Counted from the first letter of the stretch, positions 17,801-27,674 are shown. The stretch is 64,000 nt of DNA from an uncultured Bacteroidales bacterium (GCA_900317955.1 ONIP01000002.1:1-64000); one strand, 5' to 3'. Program-made: numbers and translations. Notes: a model not told the origin generated them from the letters alone.

Positions 17801-20371
17801 ATGAATAACAAAAAACAAATCCTCACCCACGTCATTGCAGTAATCGTACTGCTTGCCATCTCTGCCATCTATTTCATGCCCATCCTGCAAGGCAAAGCCC
17901 TTCCCCAAGGCGACCTCCAGAAATACGAAGGCATGGCCAAAGCCCAGAAAGACTATCACCAAGCCACCGGCGACTATTCCACCTGGTGCCCCAGCATGTT
18001 CAGTGGCATGCCCGGCTACCAAATCACCAACAGCCCTCAGCACTCTGTCTTCACTCCCCTCAAAAATGTCCTCTCCCTTCAGGTGTTCGGTCGCCAAAAC
18101 GACATGGGCGTCATGTTCCTCTATCTTTTAGGCTTCTACATCGCCCTCGTCGCCCTTGGTCTTAGTCCCTGGCTTGCCCTCCTTGGCGGTCTGGCCTTCG
18201 GCCTTGGCAGCTATAACATCATCATCATCGAGGCCGGACACATCACCAAAGCCTGGGCCATGGCCATGATGGCCCCCGTCCTCGCAGGCGAACTCCTCGT
18301 CCTCAAAGGTGCCGGACGCCTTCGCGACGACAAAAAGAAGGCTCTGCGCATGCTCATCTGGGGCGGCATACTCTTCCTCCTCGCTCTCGGTCTCCAAATT
18401 GCCCTCAACCACATCCAGATAACCTTCTACACCGCCATCGCCGGTCTCTTCATGGGCATCGCCTATGCCATCGTCTCTCTCAAGGACAAATACTTCCCCC
18501 AATTCCTTCTTTCTACCGGCATCCTCGTCGTCGCCGTCCTCCTTGCCCTGGCCTGCAACATCCGCCATCTCCTCGTCAACGAGGAATACATGCAATACAC
18601 CATGCGTGGAGGCAGCGAAATCACCGTCTCTCCCCAAGACATCTACGGTGAAGAATTCCCCCGCAACAACAATTCCAACGACAATGGCCTCGACATCAAC
18701 TACGCCTTCAGCTGGAGCTACGGCATTGGCGAGACCTACACACTCCTCGTTCCCGGTGCCCGCGGTGGCGGCAGCATCGAACCAGTCAGCAAAACCAGTG
18801 CCTCTTTCTCCAATTTTCATCAAGACAAAGTACCCCTTTACTGGGGCGACCAACCTTTCACCAGCGGCCCTGTCTACTTCGGTGCCATCATCGTCTTCCT
18901 CTTCCTCTTTGGCATGCTCGTAGTGCGCGGCCCCGAACGCTGGTGGATACTTGCTGCCACACTCCTTGCCATCCTCCTCTCTTGGGGTCGAAACTTCATG
19001 GGGCTCAACGAATGGCTGTTCAACCACCTCCCCCTCTACAACAAATTCCGCACTCCTTCCATGAGTCTTGTCCTTGCCAACGTACTGGCCGTCTTCATGG
19101 CCGTCCTCGGTCTTAAAGAAGCCACCTCCTGCCGCACCGATGCCGACAGCAAACGTCTCCTTCGTGCACTCTACATCTCGGCAGGCACCACTGTCGGCTG
19201 CATCCTCCTCGGTCTTCTTTTCAGCGGCAACCTCAGTTTCAGTGGCAGTGCCGACAACGAAATGGCTCGTCAATATGGCGACCAATGGGCTTCCATCCAG
19301 AACATCTTTATCCAAGACCGCAAAGACCTCTACTCAAGCGACTCCTGGCGTAGCATACTCTTCATACTCCTTGCCGCAGCCACCCTCTTCCTTTACCTCA
19401 AACGCTGGACCGCAAAACCCAAAGCCGTCCTCCCTGTCATCGCTGTCCTGGCTCTCCTCACCGTCATCGACCTTCAAGGTGTCAACAGCCGCTATCTTAA
19501 CAGCGACAACTACGTCCGCAATGCTCGAGCTCTCGAAATGCAGCCCGCACAGTACGACCGCGACATCGACGCCCAAGCAGCCCAATTCAACGACCAGGAC
19601 TACCGTGTCCTCAACCTCGCAGTCAACACCTTCAACGACTCCAAACCCTCCGCATTCCACAACCAAGTCGGCGGCTACAGTGCCGCCAAGCTGCGCCGCT
19701 ATCAAGACCTCATTGACTTCTACATCGGTCCTCAAATCAACATGAAGGTTCTCAACATGCTCAACACCCGCTATATTGTGACGAACAACGGGCAGGTGCA
19801 TCGCAACCCCGACGCACTGGGTAACTGCTGGTTTGTACAATCCATACGCCGTGCAGAAAACGCCAACGACGAAATATTGATGCTGAGCGACATCGATACC
19901 ACCTATGCACCATTCAATCCCGCCAAGTGTGCCGTGATAAATGTGGCTGAGATGGGCGACAAGTTGCAGGGGCTGCCCAAAGTGGTAATTGACGGCATGG
20001 CGGCAAACGGTGTGGACAGCAGTGCCTCCATCGTGATGGAGCACAAGCATCCCACCGACCTGAACACACTGACCTATCGCAGCCACAGCCGCATACCTCA
20101 GTTGGCAATATTTAGCGAGATATACTACGAACCCGACTGGAAAGCCTACATCGACGGACAGCCTGCCGAATACCTCCGCGCCAACTACATCCTCCGCGCC
20201 ATGGTCATCCCCGAAGGCGACCACGTCATCGAGTTCCGCAACGAGGCTCCCACCATGCACCGTCTCGACAACATCACCCTCATCTGCTCCATCGCCACCC
20301 TCCTCGTCATCGCTGCCGCCCTCTTCTTCCTTTACCGCCGTCGCACACCCAATCAAACACCTCAACAATGA
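17801..20371 (+). CDS. YfhO-family polytopic membrane protein
   Basis: 856 residues. About a dozen hydrophobic helices in the first ~590 residues follow a short N-terminal anchor and an extracytoplasmic loop (QGDLQKYEGMAKAQKDYH, TWCPSMFSGMPGY), then a soluble C-terminal part ending with YEPDWKAYIDGQPAEYLRAN and a last helix. This is the layout of Bacteroidota YfhO proteins, which resemble GT-C glycosyltransferases and are tied to glycosylation of envelope polymers in other phyla. The downstream GT2 gene starts inside its stop codon. A segment at about 19,770-20,120 uses CTG/TTG and GTG codons where the rest uses CTC/CTT and GTC, suggesting a mosaic gene. Confidence 0.85.
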   Translation: MNNKKQILTHVIAVIVLLAISAIYFMPILQGKALPQGDLQKYEGMAKAQKDYHQATGDYSTWCPSMFSGMPGYQITNSPQHSVFTPLKNVLSLQVFGRQNDMGVMFLYLLGFYIALVALGLSPWLALLGGLAFGLGSYNIIIIEAGHITKAWAMAMMAPVLAGELLVLKGAGRLRDDKKKALRMLIWGGILFLLALGLQIALNHIQITFYTAIAGLFMGIAYAIVSLKDKYFPQFLLSTGILVVAVLLALACNIRHLLVNEEYMQYTMRGGSEITVSPQDIYGEEFPRNNNSNDNGLDINYAFSWSYGIGETYTLLVPGARGGGSIEPVSKTSASFSNFHQDKVPLYWGDQPFTSGPVYFGAIIVFLFLFGMLVVRGPERWWILAATLLAILLSWGRNFMGLNEWLFNHLPLYNKFRTPSMSLVLANVLAVFMAVLGLKEATSCRTDADSKRLLRALYISAGTTVGCILLGLLFSGNLSFSGSADNEMARQYGDQWASIQNIFIQDRKDLYSSDSWRSILFILLAAATLFLYLKRWTAKPKAVLPVIAVLALLTVIDLQGVNSRYLNSDNYVRNARALEMQPAQYDRDIDAQAAQFNDQDYRVLNLAVNTFNDSKPSAFHNQVGGYSAAKLRRYQDLIDFYIGPQINMKVLNMLNTRYIVTNNGQVHRNPDALGNCWFVQSIRRAENANDEILMLSDIDTTYAPFNPAKCAVINVAEMGDKLQGLPKVVIDGMAANGVDSSASIVMEHKHPTDLNTLTYRSHSRIPQLAIFSEIYYEPDWKAYIDGQPAEYLRANYILRAMVIPEGDHVIEFRNEAPTMHRLDNITLICSIATLLVIAAALFFLYRRRTPNQTPQQ

Positions 20372-21285
20372 TTTCCGTCATCATCTGCACCTATAACCGC
20401 GAAAAGTACATCTATAACGTACTCAAAAGCGTTGCCGACAACGACTATCCGCACGACCAGTACGAGATAGTCCTTGTCAACAACAACAGCACCGACTCCA
20501 CCGAGAGCGAGTGCCGCCGTTTCCAGTCCGACTACCCCGACATCCCCTTCCGCTATTGTATCGAAACAAACCAAGGGCTCTCCTATGCCCGCAACTGCGG
20601 CATCAGGCAGTCAACGGGCGACCTCCTTGCATACGTCGACGACGACGCCACGGTGAACAAGGAATATCTCCGCACCTATGCCGATTTCTTTGCCTCACAT
20701 CCCAACGCCGTGGCAGCAGGCGGACCTATCCTCCCTGTTTATGAGACTGAAGAACCCGCTTGGATGTCCCACTACACACGCCAACTCATCACCGGCAAAC
20801 TCTACCTCGGCGACAAACAACGCGAATTCCCCCGCGGGGCCTTCCCTGGAGGTGGCAACGCCTGCTATCGCAAAAGCGTTTTCGACACCGTCGGGCTCTT
20901 CAACGTCGAACTCGGTCGCAAAGGCAACAGCCTCATCGGTGCCGAAGAAAAAGACCTCTTCGACAAAATGACCACCAACGGCATGCACTTCTTCTACCTC
21001 CCCAACGCCATCCTCTACCATATCATCCCTCCCCACAAACTAACCCAAGACTACTTCAACCGGCTCACCTACGGCATCGGTGTCAGCGAACGCTACCGCA
21101 CCCTTCAAATCTCCCGCAAGAAATACCTCAACCGCCTCTTCAAAGAGGCTGTTAAATGGGGCGGTACACTCATCCTCTGGCTCTCCTTCGCTCTCCGTGC
21201 GCAAACCGCCAAAGGCAACAAACTCGTCGCCTTCCGCCGCAACGTCACCCGTGGGCTCCTCACCCATCAGAATAATACGTTATAG
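20368..21285 (+). CDS. Family 2 glycosyltransferase
   Basis: 305 residues, GT-A fold. Starts MISVIICTYNREKYI, with nucleotide-binding strand, then AYVDDDATV as the DxD-type metal site and a GGGNACYRKSVFD/GAEEKDLFDK acceptor region. The last ~80 residues hold a hydrophobic segment (LILWLSFALRA) that may anchor it to the membrane. ATGA overlap with yfhO implies coupled translation and a shared pathway, probably glycosylation of a lipid-linked or surface polymer. Donor and acceptor unknown. Confidence 0.9.
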   Translation: MISVIICTYNREKYIYNVLKSVADNDYPHDQYEIVLVNNNSTDSTESECRRFQSDYPDIPFRYCIETNQGLSYARNCGIRQSTGDLLAYVDDDATVNKEYLRTYADFFASHPNAVAAGGPILPVYETEEPAWMSHYTRQLITGKLYLGDKQREFPRGAFPGGGNACYRKSVFDTVGLFNVELGRKGNSLIGAEEKDLFDKMTTNGMHFFYLPNAILYHIIPPHKLTQDYFNRLTYGIGVSERYRTLQISRKKYLNRLFKEAVKWGGTLILWLSFALRAQTAKGNKLVAFRRNVTRGLLTHQNNTL

Positions 21286-21337
21286 CCCTATTTTTAGCAT
21301 TTTATTTCACAACAAACGCATATTCAAAAAAAAATCG

Positions 21338-21345
21338 TATTTTTG
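21338..21345 (+). promoter_or_regulatory. Bacteroidota -7 box (TATTTTTG) of the DUF349-SUI1 operon
   Basis: TATTTTTG followed by C, 81 bases before the chosen ATG at 21427 (33 before an alternative ATG at 21379). Confidence 0.65.
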
Positions 21346-21426
21346 CATCTTGCCACTAAGGCATACAAATCCAATTAAATGTCTGTAACTTCATATTACA
21401 GAACTAATTCTAAAAAAAACACTATA

Positions 21427-23388
21427 ATGGAAGACCTGAATCAAAATGCAGCCGCCACCGTTAATGCGGAAAATGTCTCCAACGACACACTGCAACCCGT
21501 TGCTCAACAAGACGCTTCACAGCCCGTTGACAACAACTCTGACACAATCAACAACACCGAGGCTCCCGAAGCCGAAAACTCCGTGCAGACCCCTGCCGAC
21601 TCCGACACCCCTGCCGACAACAACGGCGAACCCCTGTCCGAACCCGTGGTAGACTACTCCTCCATGGACCGCGAAGCACTCCTCGCTGCCTTCAACGAAC
21701 TGTTGAATGACGACATTACTCGCATCCGCAACCGTGCCAGCGCCATCCGCAACCAATTCAACCTGCTCAACAAAGAGGTCGAAAAACAAAACTTCGAAGC
21801 CTTCCTTGCCGAAGGCGGCGACAAAGACGACTACAAACCCGCCAACGACGCCATCGCCGAAGCCTTCCACAAAGCCTTCGACACCTACCGCGCCCGCCGT
21901 CAAAAAATGCAAGAACAAATCGAAGCCCAGAAGGCCGCCAACTACGAAGCCAAAAAGCAAATCCTCGACGACCTCCGCACCCTCATCGACAAAGACGAGG
22001 AAACCCTCAAACAAACCTACGACGAGTTCAACGCCATCCAGGACAAATGGAAATCCATCGGCGAAGTTCCCCGCGAACAAATGAACGATCTCTGGCAGAA
22101 CTACCACTTCCTTATAGAACAATTCTTCAACAAAGTCAAAATAAACAAAGAGCTCCGCATGCTCGACCTCAAACGCAACCTCGAGCAGAAAATCCAACTT
22201 TGCGAACGCGCCGAGGAACTCATTGTAGAAACCTCCGTCGTCAAAGCCTTCAAGGTATTGCAGGAGCTCCGCAACCAATGGCGTGAAATAGGTCCCGTCC
22301 CCACTGAGCAAAACGAAGAGACCTGGCAACGCTTCAACAACGCCGCCAACCAGATTGATGAGCGCCGCCGCGAATACTACGACCAGCGCAAGGAAGAACT
22401 CGACCAGAACCTCCTCGCCAAACAAGCCCTCATCGAAAAAGCCACCGAACTCACCCAGCAACTCCCCCAGTCCACCAAAGCCTGGAACGACACCACTGAA
22501 GCCCTTGACGAACTCCTCAAACTCTGGAAGAGCATCGGTCCCGTCCCCCGCGAACAAAACGAAACCATCTGGGAGCAATTCAAAGGCATCATCGACAAAC
22601 ACTATGCCGACAAAAAACTCCACTTCGGTCAACTCCGCGACGAACAATCCGAAAACTACAACAAGAAAATAGACCTCTGCCTCCGCGCCGAAGCCATCGC
22701 CAAACGCGAAGACTGGAAGAAAGCCACCGAAGAACTCCTCCAGCTCCAAGCCGAATGGAAAACCATCGGTCCCACCAGCCGCAAAGTCAGCGACAAAATC
22801 TGGCACCGTTTCCGCAGCGCCTGCGACGAATTCTTTGCCAAAAAAGGTGAATTCTTTAAAGACATCCGCAGCAGCGAGAACGAAAACCTCGCCAAGAAAA
22901 CTGCCATCCTCGATGAACTCAAAGCCTACCAGTTTGGCGACAACAAAGAAGAAAACCTCAACGCCATAAAAGACTTCCAGCGCCGCTGGGCCGAAGTGGG
23001 ACACGTCCCCATGAAAGAGAAAGACCGCATCCAGAAAGAATACCGCACCCTCCTCGACGGCATCTTCCAACAGCTGCAAATCTCCGCCCGCGAAGCCGAC
23101 GAGAACGCCTTCCGCGAACGCGTACGCTCCCACTCCTTCAGCAACGGCTCGCTCGACAGCGAAAAAGACCGTCTCCTCTCCCAAATCGAAAAGATGAACT
23201 CCGACCTCAAACTTTGGGAAAACAACCTCGGTTTCCTCGCCAACAGCAAACAGGCCGACCTCCTCAAACAAGAGTTCGAAAAGAAAATGCAGCATACCCG
23301 CCAGCAAATCGCACTCCTTGAGGCCAAAATACGCATCCTTGACGAAGCCGCCGAAAACAAAGAAGACAAACAGGACAACGAAAACTAA
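21427..23388 (+). CDS. DUF349 repeat protein
   Basis: 653 residues, no signal peptide. An acidic, low-complexity N-terminus (~75 residues rich in Asn, Asp, Pro) precedes a helical rod of five DUF349 repeats, seen from their signatures WKSIGEVPREQMNDLW, WREIGPVPTEQNEETW, WKSIGPVPREQNETIW, WKTIGPTSRKVSDKIW and WAEVGHVPMKEKDRI. The C-terminal 80 residues are a predicted coiled coil. The family is widespread in Bacteroidota, function unknown. I prefer the start at 21427 (A-rich leader, MEDLNQN); 21379 would add 16 residues. First gene of a five-gene run with tiny gaps. Confidence 0.88.
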   Translation: MEDLNQNAAATVNAENVSNDTLQPVAQQDASQPVDNNSDTINNTEAPEAENSVQTPADSDTPADNNGEPLSEPVVDYSSMDREALLAAFNELLNDDITRIRNRASAIRNQFNLLNKEVEKQNFEAFLAEGGDKDDYKPANDAIAEAFHKAFDTYRARRQKMQEQIEAQKAANYEAKKQILDDLRTLIDKDEETLKQTYDEFNAIQDKWKSIGEVPREQMNDLWQNYHFLIEQFFNKVKINKELRMLDLKRNLEQKIQLCERAEELIVETSVVKAFKVLQELRNQWREIGPVPTEQNEETWQRFNNAANQIDERRREYYDQRKEELDQNLLAKQALIEKATELTQQLPQSTKAWNDTTEALDELLKLWKSIGPVPREQNETIWEQFKGIIDKHYADKKLHFGQLRDEQSENYNKKIDLCLRAEAIAKREDWKKATEELLQLQAEWKTIGPTSRKVSDKIWHRFRSACDEFFAKKGEFFKDIRSSENENLAKKTAILDELKAYQFGDNKEENLNAIKDFQRRWAEVGHVPMKEKDRIQKEYRTLLDGIFQQLQISAREADENAFRERVRSHSFSNGSLDSEKDRLLSQIEKMNSDLKLWENNLGFLANSKQADLLKQEFEKKMQHTRQQIALLEAKIRILDEAAENKEDKQDNEN

Positions 23389-23398
23389 GAATAGCCCT

Positions 23399-24373
23399 GT
23401 GACCAAACGTCTTCTTCCCCCATTGATAGCAGCAGCCTGTCTTCTTCTGACATTAAGCTGCAAACAATCACCTGTCGAAACGGTGCCTCTGCACCGTTTC
23501 GACAAGGTGCTTTTTAGCACTCCCCCCCAACAACTGCCGCAAACCCTCGCGCAACACCGCTCCGAATTCAACACCGAACTTCTCAACCTCCAGCCCGACA
23601 ACCCCGAATTCATGGCTCTACTCGAAGGCTTTGTTCAAGATCCCACCATGCGCGACATCTACCGTCTTGTCGACAGCGCCTTTGGCGACATGACCGCTGA
23701 ATCACAAAGCCTCGGAACCGCCCTCGCCCGTGCCAAACAGCTTTGTCCCGCCATCCGCTACGACAAAGTCTACACCTTTATCTCCGGCACCTTCAATTAC
23801 GACATGCGCGTAGGCTGCAACAGCCACGAGCTCATCATCGCCCTCGACCAATACGTCCTCCCCTACACCGCCCGCTACAACTACTTCAACACACCCCTCT
23901 ACCTCGTCAACCAAAGCCGACGCCAATACCTCCTCACCGACTGCATGACCGCCATCGCCCGTCAGCACATCGCCATCCCGCAAAACAACCAACTCTCACT
24001 CCTCGACTACATGATTGCCGAAGGCAAAGCCATCTACTTCGCCCAGCAAACACTTCCCGACACCCCCGACTCGATACTCATGCGCTACACCGCCCCCCAA
24101 ATGGAATGGATGCAACGCAACGAAGAACACGTCTGGGCCTACCTCATGCAAACCAAACTACTTTTTGAAACCGACTACATGCGCTTCCACAACCTCATCG
24201 ACGACGCTCCCAAAACCAACGCCTTCCGCGACTCTTCACCCCGCACCACCGACTACATCGGCTGGCAAATCGTCTCCCGCTACATGAAAAACTCCGGCAT
24301 CTCCATGCAACAACTCCTTGAAGAAGCCGACGCACAAAAAATCCTCAGTCAATCAAACTACAGACCCAAATGA
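23399..24373 (+). CDS. gldB: GldB-like gliding-motility lipoprotein (GTG start)
   Basis: 324 residues. No ATG gives a sensible start; GTG at 23399, 10 bases after the DUF349 stop, gives VTKRLLPPLIAAACLLLTLS followed by a Cys, a clean lipoprotein signal. The mature protein matches the GldB pattern: an RFDKVLF strand, FISGTFNYDMRVGCN, ALDQYVLPYTARYNYF, LLDYMIAEGKAIYFAQQTLPD and QMEWMQRNEEHVWAYL. GldB is needed for gliding in Flavobacterium; many non-gliding Bacteroidales keep it, where its role may be envelope-related. The end overlaps the next gene (ATGA). Confidence 0.8.
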   Translation: MTKRLLPPLIAAACLLLTLSCKQSPVETVPLHRFDKVLFSTPPQQLPQTLAQHRSEFNTELLNLQPDNPEFMALLEGFVQDPTMRDIYRLVDSAFGDMTAESQSLGTALARAKQLCPAIRYDKVYTFISGTFNYDMRVGCNSHELIIALDQYVLPYTARYNYFNTPLYLVNQSRRQYLLTDCMTAIARQHIAIPQNNQLSLLDYMIAEGKAIYFAQQTLPDTPDSILMRYTAPQMEWMQRNEEHVWAYLMQTKLLFETDYMRFHNLIDDAPKTNAFRDSSPRTTDYIGWQIVSRYMKNSGISMQQLLEEADAQKILSQSNYRPK

Positions 24374-26346
24374 CATCCCAACGCAAACGCACCTGGCTCA
24401 CCACCAGCAACATATACGTCTACCTTCTCACCAAGGCAGGGTTAGCCCTCTTCCTCCTCCTGGCCGCCCAGATATTCTTCTACCTCGCCAACACACGTAT
24501 CTTCCACGTCGCCGACTTCAGCGAATGGCTCGGCATCGTATGGGGCAACATCATCTTCGGCATCGCCACCATCGGCTGCCTCCTCCTTCCCTACTTCGTG
24601 GCCAACCTCCTCCCCTTCAAATTCCGCTGGAACAAACACTACCACCGCCTCACCGAAATATTCCTCTACTACATCCCCGTCCTCTTCATCATCATCTCCG
24701 ACATCTGCGATGCTTCCTACTACCAATACACCTACCGTCGTCTCACTGGCGAGATATTCCAATATCTCGGCATTTCCGGCAACATGGGCAGCCTTTGGCC
24801 CCACTTCCTCGTCGATTACTGGCACTCTACCCTCTTCGGATTCCTACTCATCTTCCTCACCCTCCGTTTCGGCTCCAGAATACAACTCCGCGGCCGCAAC
24901 AAATACCGTAACCACAGCATCAACGACATCGTCGGCCTCATCGTCGGCGTCGCCGTAGTCATCTTCCTCCTCCGCGGCGGCTTCGGCAAAAACATCGACT
25001 GGCACGACACCACCAAATACTGCCAAGCCAAAAACAGCGCCCTCGTCACCAATAGCGGCTACAACATTGTCCGCACCTTCAACGGTGGCACCCTTGAAGA
25101 AGTCAGCTTCATGCACCCCGACCGTGCCCGCCAACTCTTCAACCCCAAATTTGCCCCCAGTGAATCTATTTCCCAAGCCTTGACCGAAGCCCATGTAGGC
25201 TGGGGACCCCACGCTGGACAATGGTTCCAAAGCGACAGTACTGCAACATCGCAATTGACCTACAGCAACATCGTCATCATCGTACTCGAAAGCTTCTCGC
25301 AAGAATACATGGGCTGCTACAACAACGGCATCATGCCTTCATTCACCCCGTTCCTCGACTCGCTTGCACAACACTCAATCGTTTACCAAGGACGTGCCAA
25401 CGGCAAGAAATCCATCGAAGGCATTCCCGCCATCTTCGCCTCCCTGCCCACCCTCATGCCTTTCCCCATTACCATGAGCGACTATGCCGACGACAGCCTC
25501 CGGGCACTCCCCGGCATCCTGCGCGACAACGGCTTCCACACAGCCTTCTTCCATGGCAGCTACAACGGTGTCATGTCATTCGACAAACTCTGCGCCCGCA
25601 TGGGATTCTCCGATTATTACGGACAAAACGAATACATGGCCGACCGCCACTCCAAATCCTCCGACTACGACGGCGTTTGGGGCATCTTCGACGAACACTT
25701 CCTCCAATTCATGGCCCGTCGCCTCAACACCTTCCCCCAACCCTTCTTCGCAGGAGTCTTCACACTCTCCTCACACCATCCCTACACCATGCAGCCCGAA
25801 CGCAAAGGCCAGTTCCCCGAAGGACCCCACCCCCTCTGTCAGGTAGTCTCCTACTCCGACAACGCCCTGCGCCTCTTCTTCGATGCCGCCCGCAAAACCG
25901 ACTGGTACAAAAACACCACCTTCATTATCACCGCCGACCACAGCGGACAAGGCCTCAGCCGCGAATACAACGACTACAACGGCTGGTACCGCATCCCCAT
26001 GATTATCTACCGACCCATGTATGAAGAGGTACTCTCTAAAGAATATGGACCCGAATACAGCTGCCACAAAGTCTATCCCCGCCTCATGCAGCAAACCGAC
26101 ATTATGCCAACCCTCCTCGACTACCTCGGCATCGACGCCAACACCGTCTGCTTCGGCACCAGTGCCTTCCGCAATCCCGACTACGGTTGGCAAATCTCTT
26201 ACGGCAACAGCTACTACCAACTCGAGACCCCCGACGGCATTGCCGTCCTCTGCCAAGACAAAGAAGAAGGCAACGGCAACATCAAACTCCTCAAAGCCAT
26301 TGTACAGCAATACAACCATCGCCTCATCAACAACCAAATACACTAA
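24370..26346 (+). CDS. LTA-synthase-like phosphoglycerol transferase (sulfatase superfamily)
   Basis: 658 residues. Five membrane helices in the first ~220 residues, then an extracytoplasmic alkaline-phosphatase-fold domain. Catalytic positions readable by analogy with LtaS: Glu307 (IIVLESFSQ), the nucleophile as Ser348 in GKKSIEGIPAI (Thr in staphylococcal LtaS), the HHPY histidine, and Asp523-His524 in TADHSGQG. Such enzymes move phosphoglycerol or a similar head group from a phospholipid to a glycan, releasing diacylglycerol. The very next gene is a diacylglycerol kinase, which fits such a reaction. Substrate and product in a Gram-negative bacterium are unknown. Confidence 0.82.
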   Translation: MTSQRKRTWLTTSNIYVYLLTKAGLALFLLLAAQIFFYLANTRIFHVADFSEWLGIVWGNIIFGIATIGCLLLPYFVANLLPFKFRWNKHYHRLTEIFLYYIPVLFIIISDICDASYYQYTYRRLTGEIFQYLGISGNMGSLWPHFLVDYWHSTLFGFLLIFLTLRFGSRIQLRGRNKYRNHSINDIVGLIVGVAVVIFLLRGGFGKNIDWHDTTKYCQAKNSALVTNSGYNIVRTFNGGTLEEVSFMHPDRARQLFNPKFAPSESISQALTEAHVGWGPHAGQWFQSDSTATSQLTYSNIVIIVLESFSQEYMGCYNNGIMPSFTPFLDSLAQHSIVYQGRANGKKSIEGIPAIFASLPTLMPFPITMSDYADDSLRALPGILRDNGFHTAFFHGSYNGVMSFDKLCARMGFSDYYGQNEYMADRHSKSSDYDGVWGIFDEHFLQFMARRLNTFPQPFFAGVFTLSSHHPYTMQPERKGQFPEGPHPLCQVVSYSDNALRLFFDAARKTDWYKNTTFIITADHSGQGLSREYNDYNGWYRIPMIIYRPMYEEVLSKEYGPEYSCHKVYPRLMQQTDIMPTLLDYLGIDANTVCFGTSAFRNPDYGWQISYGNSYYQLETPDGIAVLCQDKEEGNGNIKLLKAIVQQYNHRLINNQIH

Positions 26347-26349
26347 CCC

Positions 26350-27330
26350 ATGAAAAAAAGAATGCTCGTCATCGTCAACCCCATCTCGGGCGTTGGCAGA
26401 CAGAAAAAAATAGAACGCCTACTTAACACCAACCTCGACCACGATCTCTACGACCACGAAGTGCGCTATACTGAGCGCATACACCACGGCACCGAACTCG
26501 CGCGCCAAGGAGCCATGGAAGGCTTCGACGTCATCACCGCTGTGGGCGGCGACGGCAGCGTCAACGACGTCATAGCCGGCATGCACGGCAGCGACGCCAC
26601 CCTCGGCATCATTCCATGCGGCAGTGGCAACGGCCTTGCTCGCTGTATGAAAATACCCCTCACCCCGGCCTTCGCTATCCGCGTCCTCAACCAGAACAAC
26701 CCCGGACTCATCGACACCATCACCCTCAACGACAAATACTACATCGCCAGCATCGCCGGCGTGGGCTTCGACGCCTACATCGCCCGCCTAATGAAAGCCG
26801 CCAAAATGCGCGGTTTCTCCGCCTACCTCAACCTCATTCTTCGCGAATACCCAACCTACGAATCAAAAGAATACACCCTCGTCATCGACGGCAAAGAGAT
26901 ACACCGCAAAGCCTGGTTCACCACCTTCGCCAACAGCAATCAGTTCGGCTACAACGCCGCCGTAGCTCCTCAAGCCAAACTCGACGACGGCCTCATCGAC
27001 ATCAGCATCGTCGACAAAATACCTCTCGAACACCTCCCCGTAACAGGTCCCCTCGTATACGCCAACCACTTTGAGTTAAGCCAGCACGTCGAAATGTTCA
27101 AAGCCCATGAAATCTTTGTCGCCGGCAATGTCGACAAATGGGTCAACATTGACGGCGAAGGCGAAAACGTTGGCAACGAACTCCACTTCGTCAACCACAC
27201 CCGCAGCCTTAAAATACTCAAACGCGACATGAAACGCGCCCTCATCTCACCTAAAGCCTCCGAACAACTGCAAATGGTACGCGACCAACTCGAGATGACC
27301 GGCAACCAACTCTTCCCAAAAAAGAAATAG
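26350..27330 (+). CDS. Diacylglycerol kinase-type lipid kinase
   Basis: 326 residues, DAGK_cat fold. Motifs: VNPISGVGRQKK near the N-terminus, GGDGSVNDVI (nucleotide loop) and GIIPCGSGNGLARCM, then the beta-rich C-terminal domain with VAGNVDKWVNIDGE. It phosphorylates a lipid diol, most likely diacylglycerol to phosphatidate, at the inner membrane. It starts 3 bases after the LtaS-like gene and 2 bases before SUI1. Sphingolipid-base kinase activity is an alternative, since Bacteroidales make sphingolipids. Confidence 0.88.
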   Translation: MKKRMLVIVNPISGVGRQKKIERLLNTNLDHDLYDHEVRYTERIHHGTELARQGAMEGFDVITAVGGDGSVNDVIAGMHGSDATLGIIPCGSGNGLARCMKIPLTPAFAIRVLNQNNPGLIDTITLNDKYYIASIAGVGFDAYIARLMKAAKMRGFSAYLNLILREYPTYESKEYTLVIDGKEIHRKAWFTTFANSNQFGYNAAVAPQAKLDDGLIDISIVDKIPLEHLPVTGPLVYANHFELSQHVEMFKAHEIFVAGNVDKWVNIDGEGENVGNELHFVNHTRSLKILKRDMKRALISPKASEQLQMVRDQLEMTGNQLFPKKK

Positions 27331-27332
27331 CC

Positions 27333-27674
27333 ATGTCCAAAAACAAAAAAAGCCGTAATGCCGTGGGCGTGGTCTACTCCACCAACCCCGACTACCAATA
27401 CCAGTACGACGACTCCGACGAGCAGCTCGAAACCCTCCCCCCGGCTAAACAACGGCTGCATGTGCGCATGGAACGCAGTGGACGCGGCGGCAAAACAGTT
27501 ACCGTGGTCGACAACTTCGTCGGCTCTGACGACGACCTCCAAGCCCTCGGCCGCACCCTCAAAACAAAATGCGGTGTAGGCGGCACCGCCAAAGACGGCC
27601 AAATCATCATCCAAGGCGACTTCCGCGAACGCATAGCCACCCTCCTCAAAGAACTCGGCTACCCCGCCAAATAG
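27333..27674 (+). CDS. SUI1/eIF1-family translation factor (YciH-like)
   Basis: 113 residues. The C-terminal ~75 residues have the SUI1 fold: RLHVRMERSGRGGKTVTVV, ALGRTLKTKCGVGGTAKDG and IIIQGDFRERIATLLKELG. Residues 1-40 are a polar leader rich in Tyr, Asp and Ser. In bacteria, YciH influences start-site choice under stress. Last gene of the DUF349 operon; its link with the lipid genes is positional only. Confidence 0.9.
   Translation: MSKNKKSRNAVGVVYSTNPDYQYQYDDSDEQLETLPPAKQRLHVRMERSGRGGKTVTVVDNFVGSDDDLQALGRTLKTKCGVGGTAKDGQIIIQGDFRERIATLLKELGYPAK

Noticed and set aside
18128..20368. Two antisense frames (395 and 344 codons) opposite yfhO
   Set aside because: Acidic or low-complexity products caused by the codon bias of yfhO; no start signals.
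21517..23613. A 698-codon open frame on the - strand opposite the DUF349 gene
   Set aside because: The + strand gene has five clear DUF349 repeats. The antisense frame stays open because the coding strand avoids TTA, CTA and TCA codons under a strong C-ending bias; its product is low-complexity Val/Phe/Glu/Gly.
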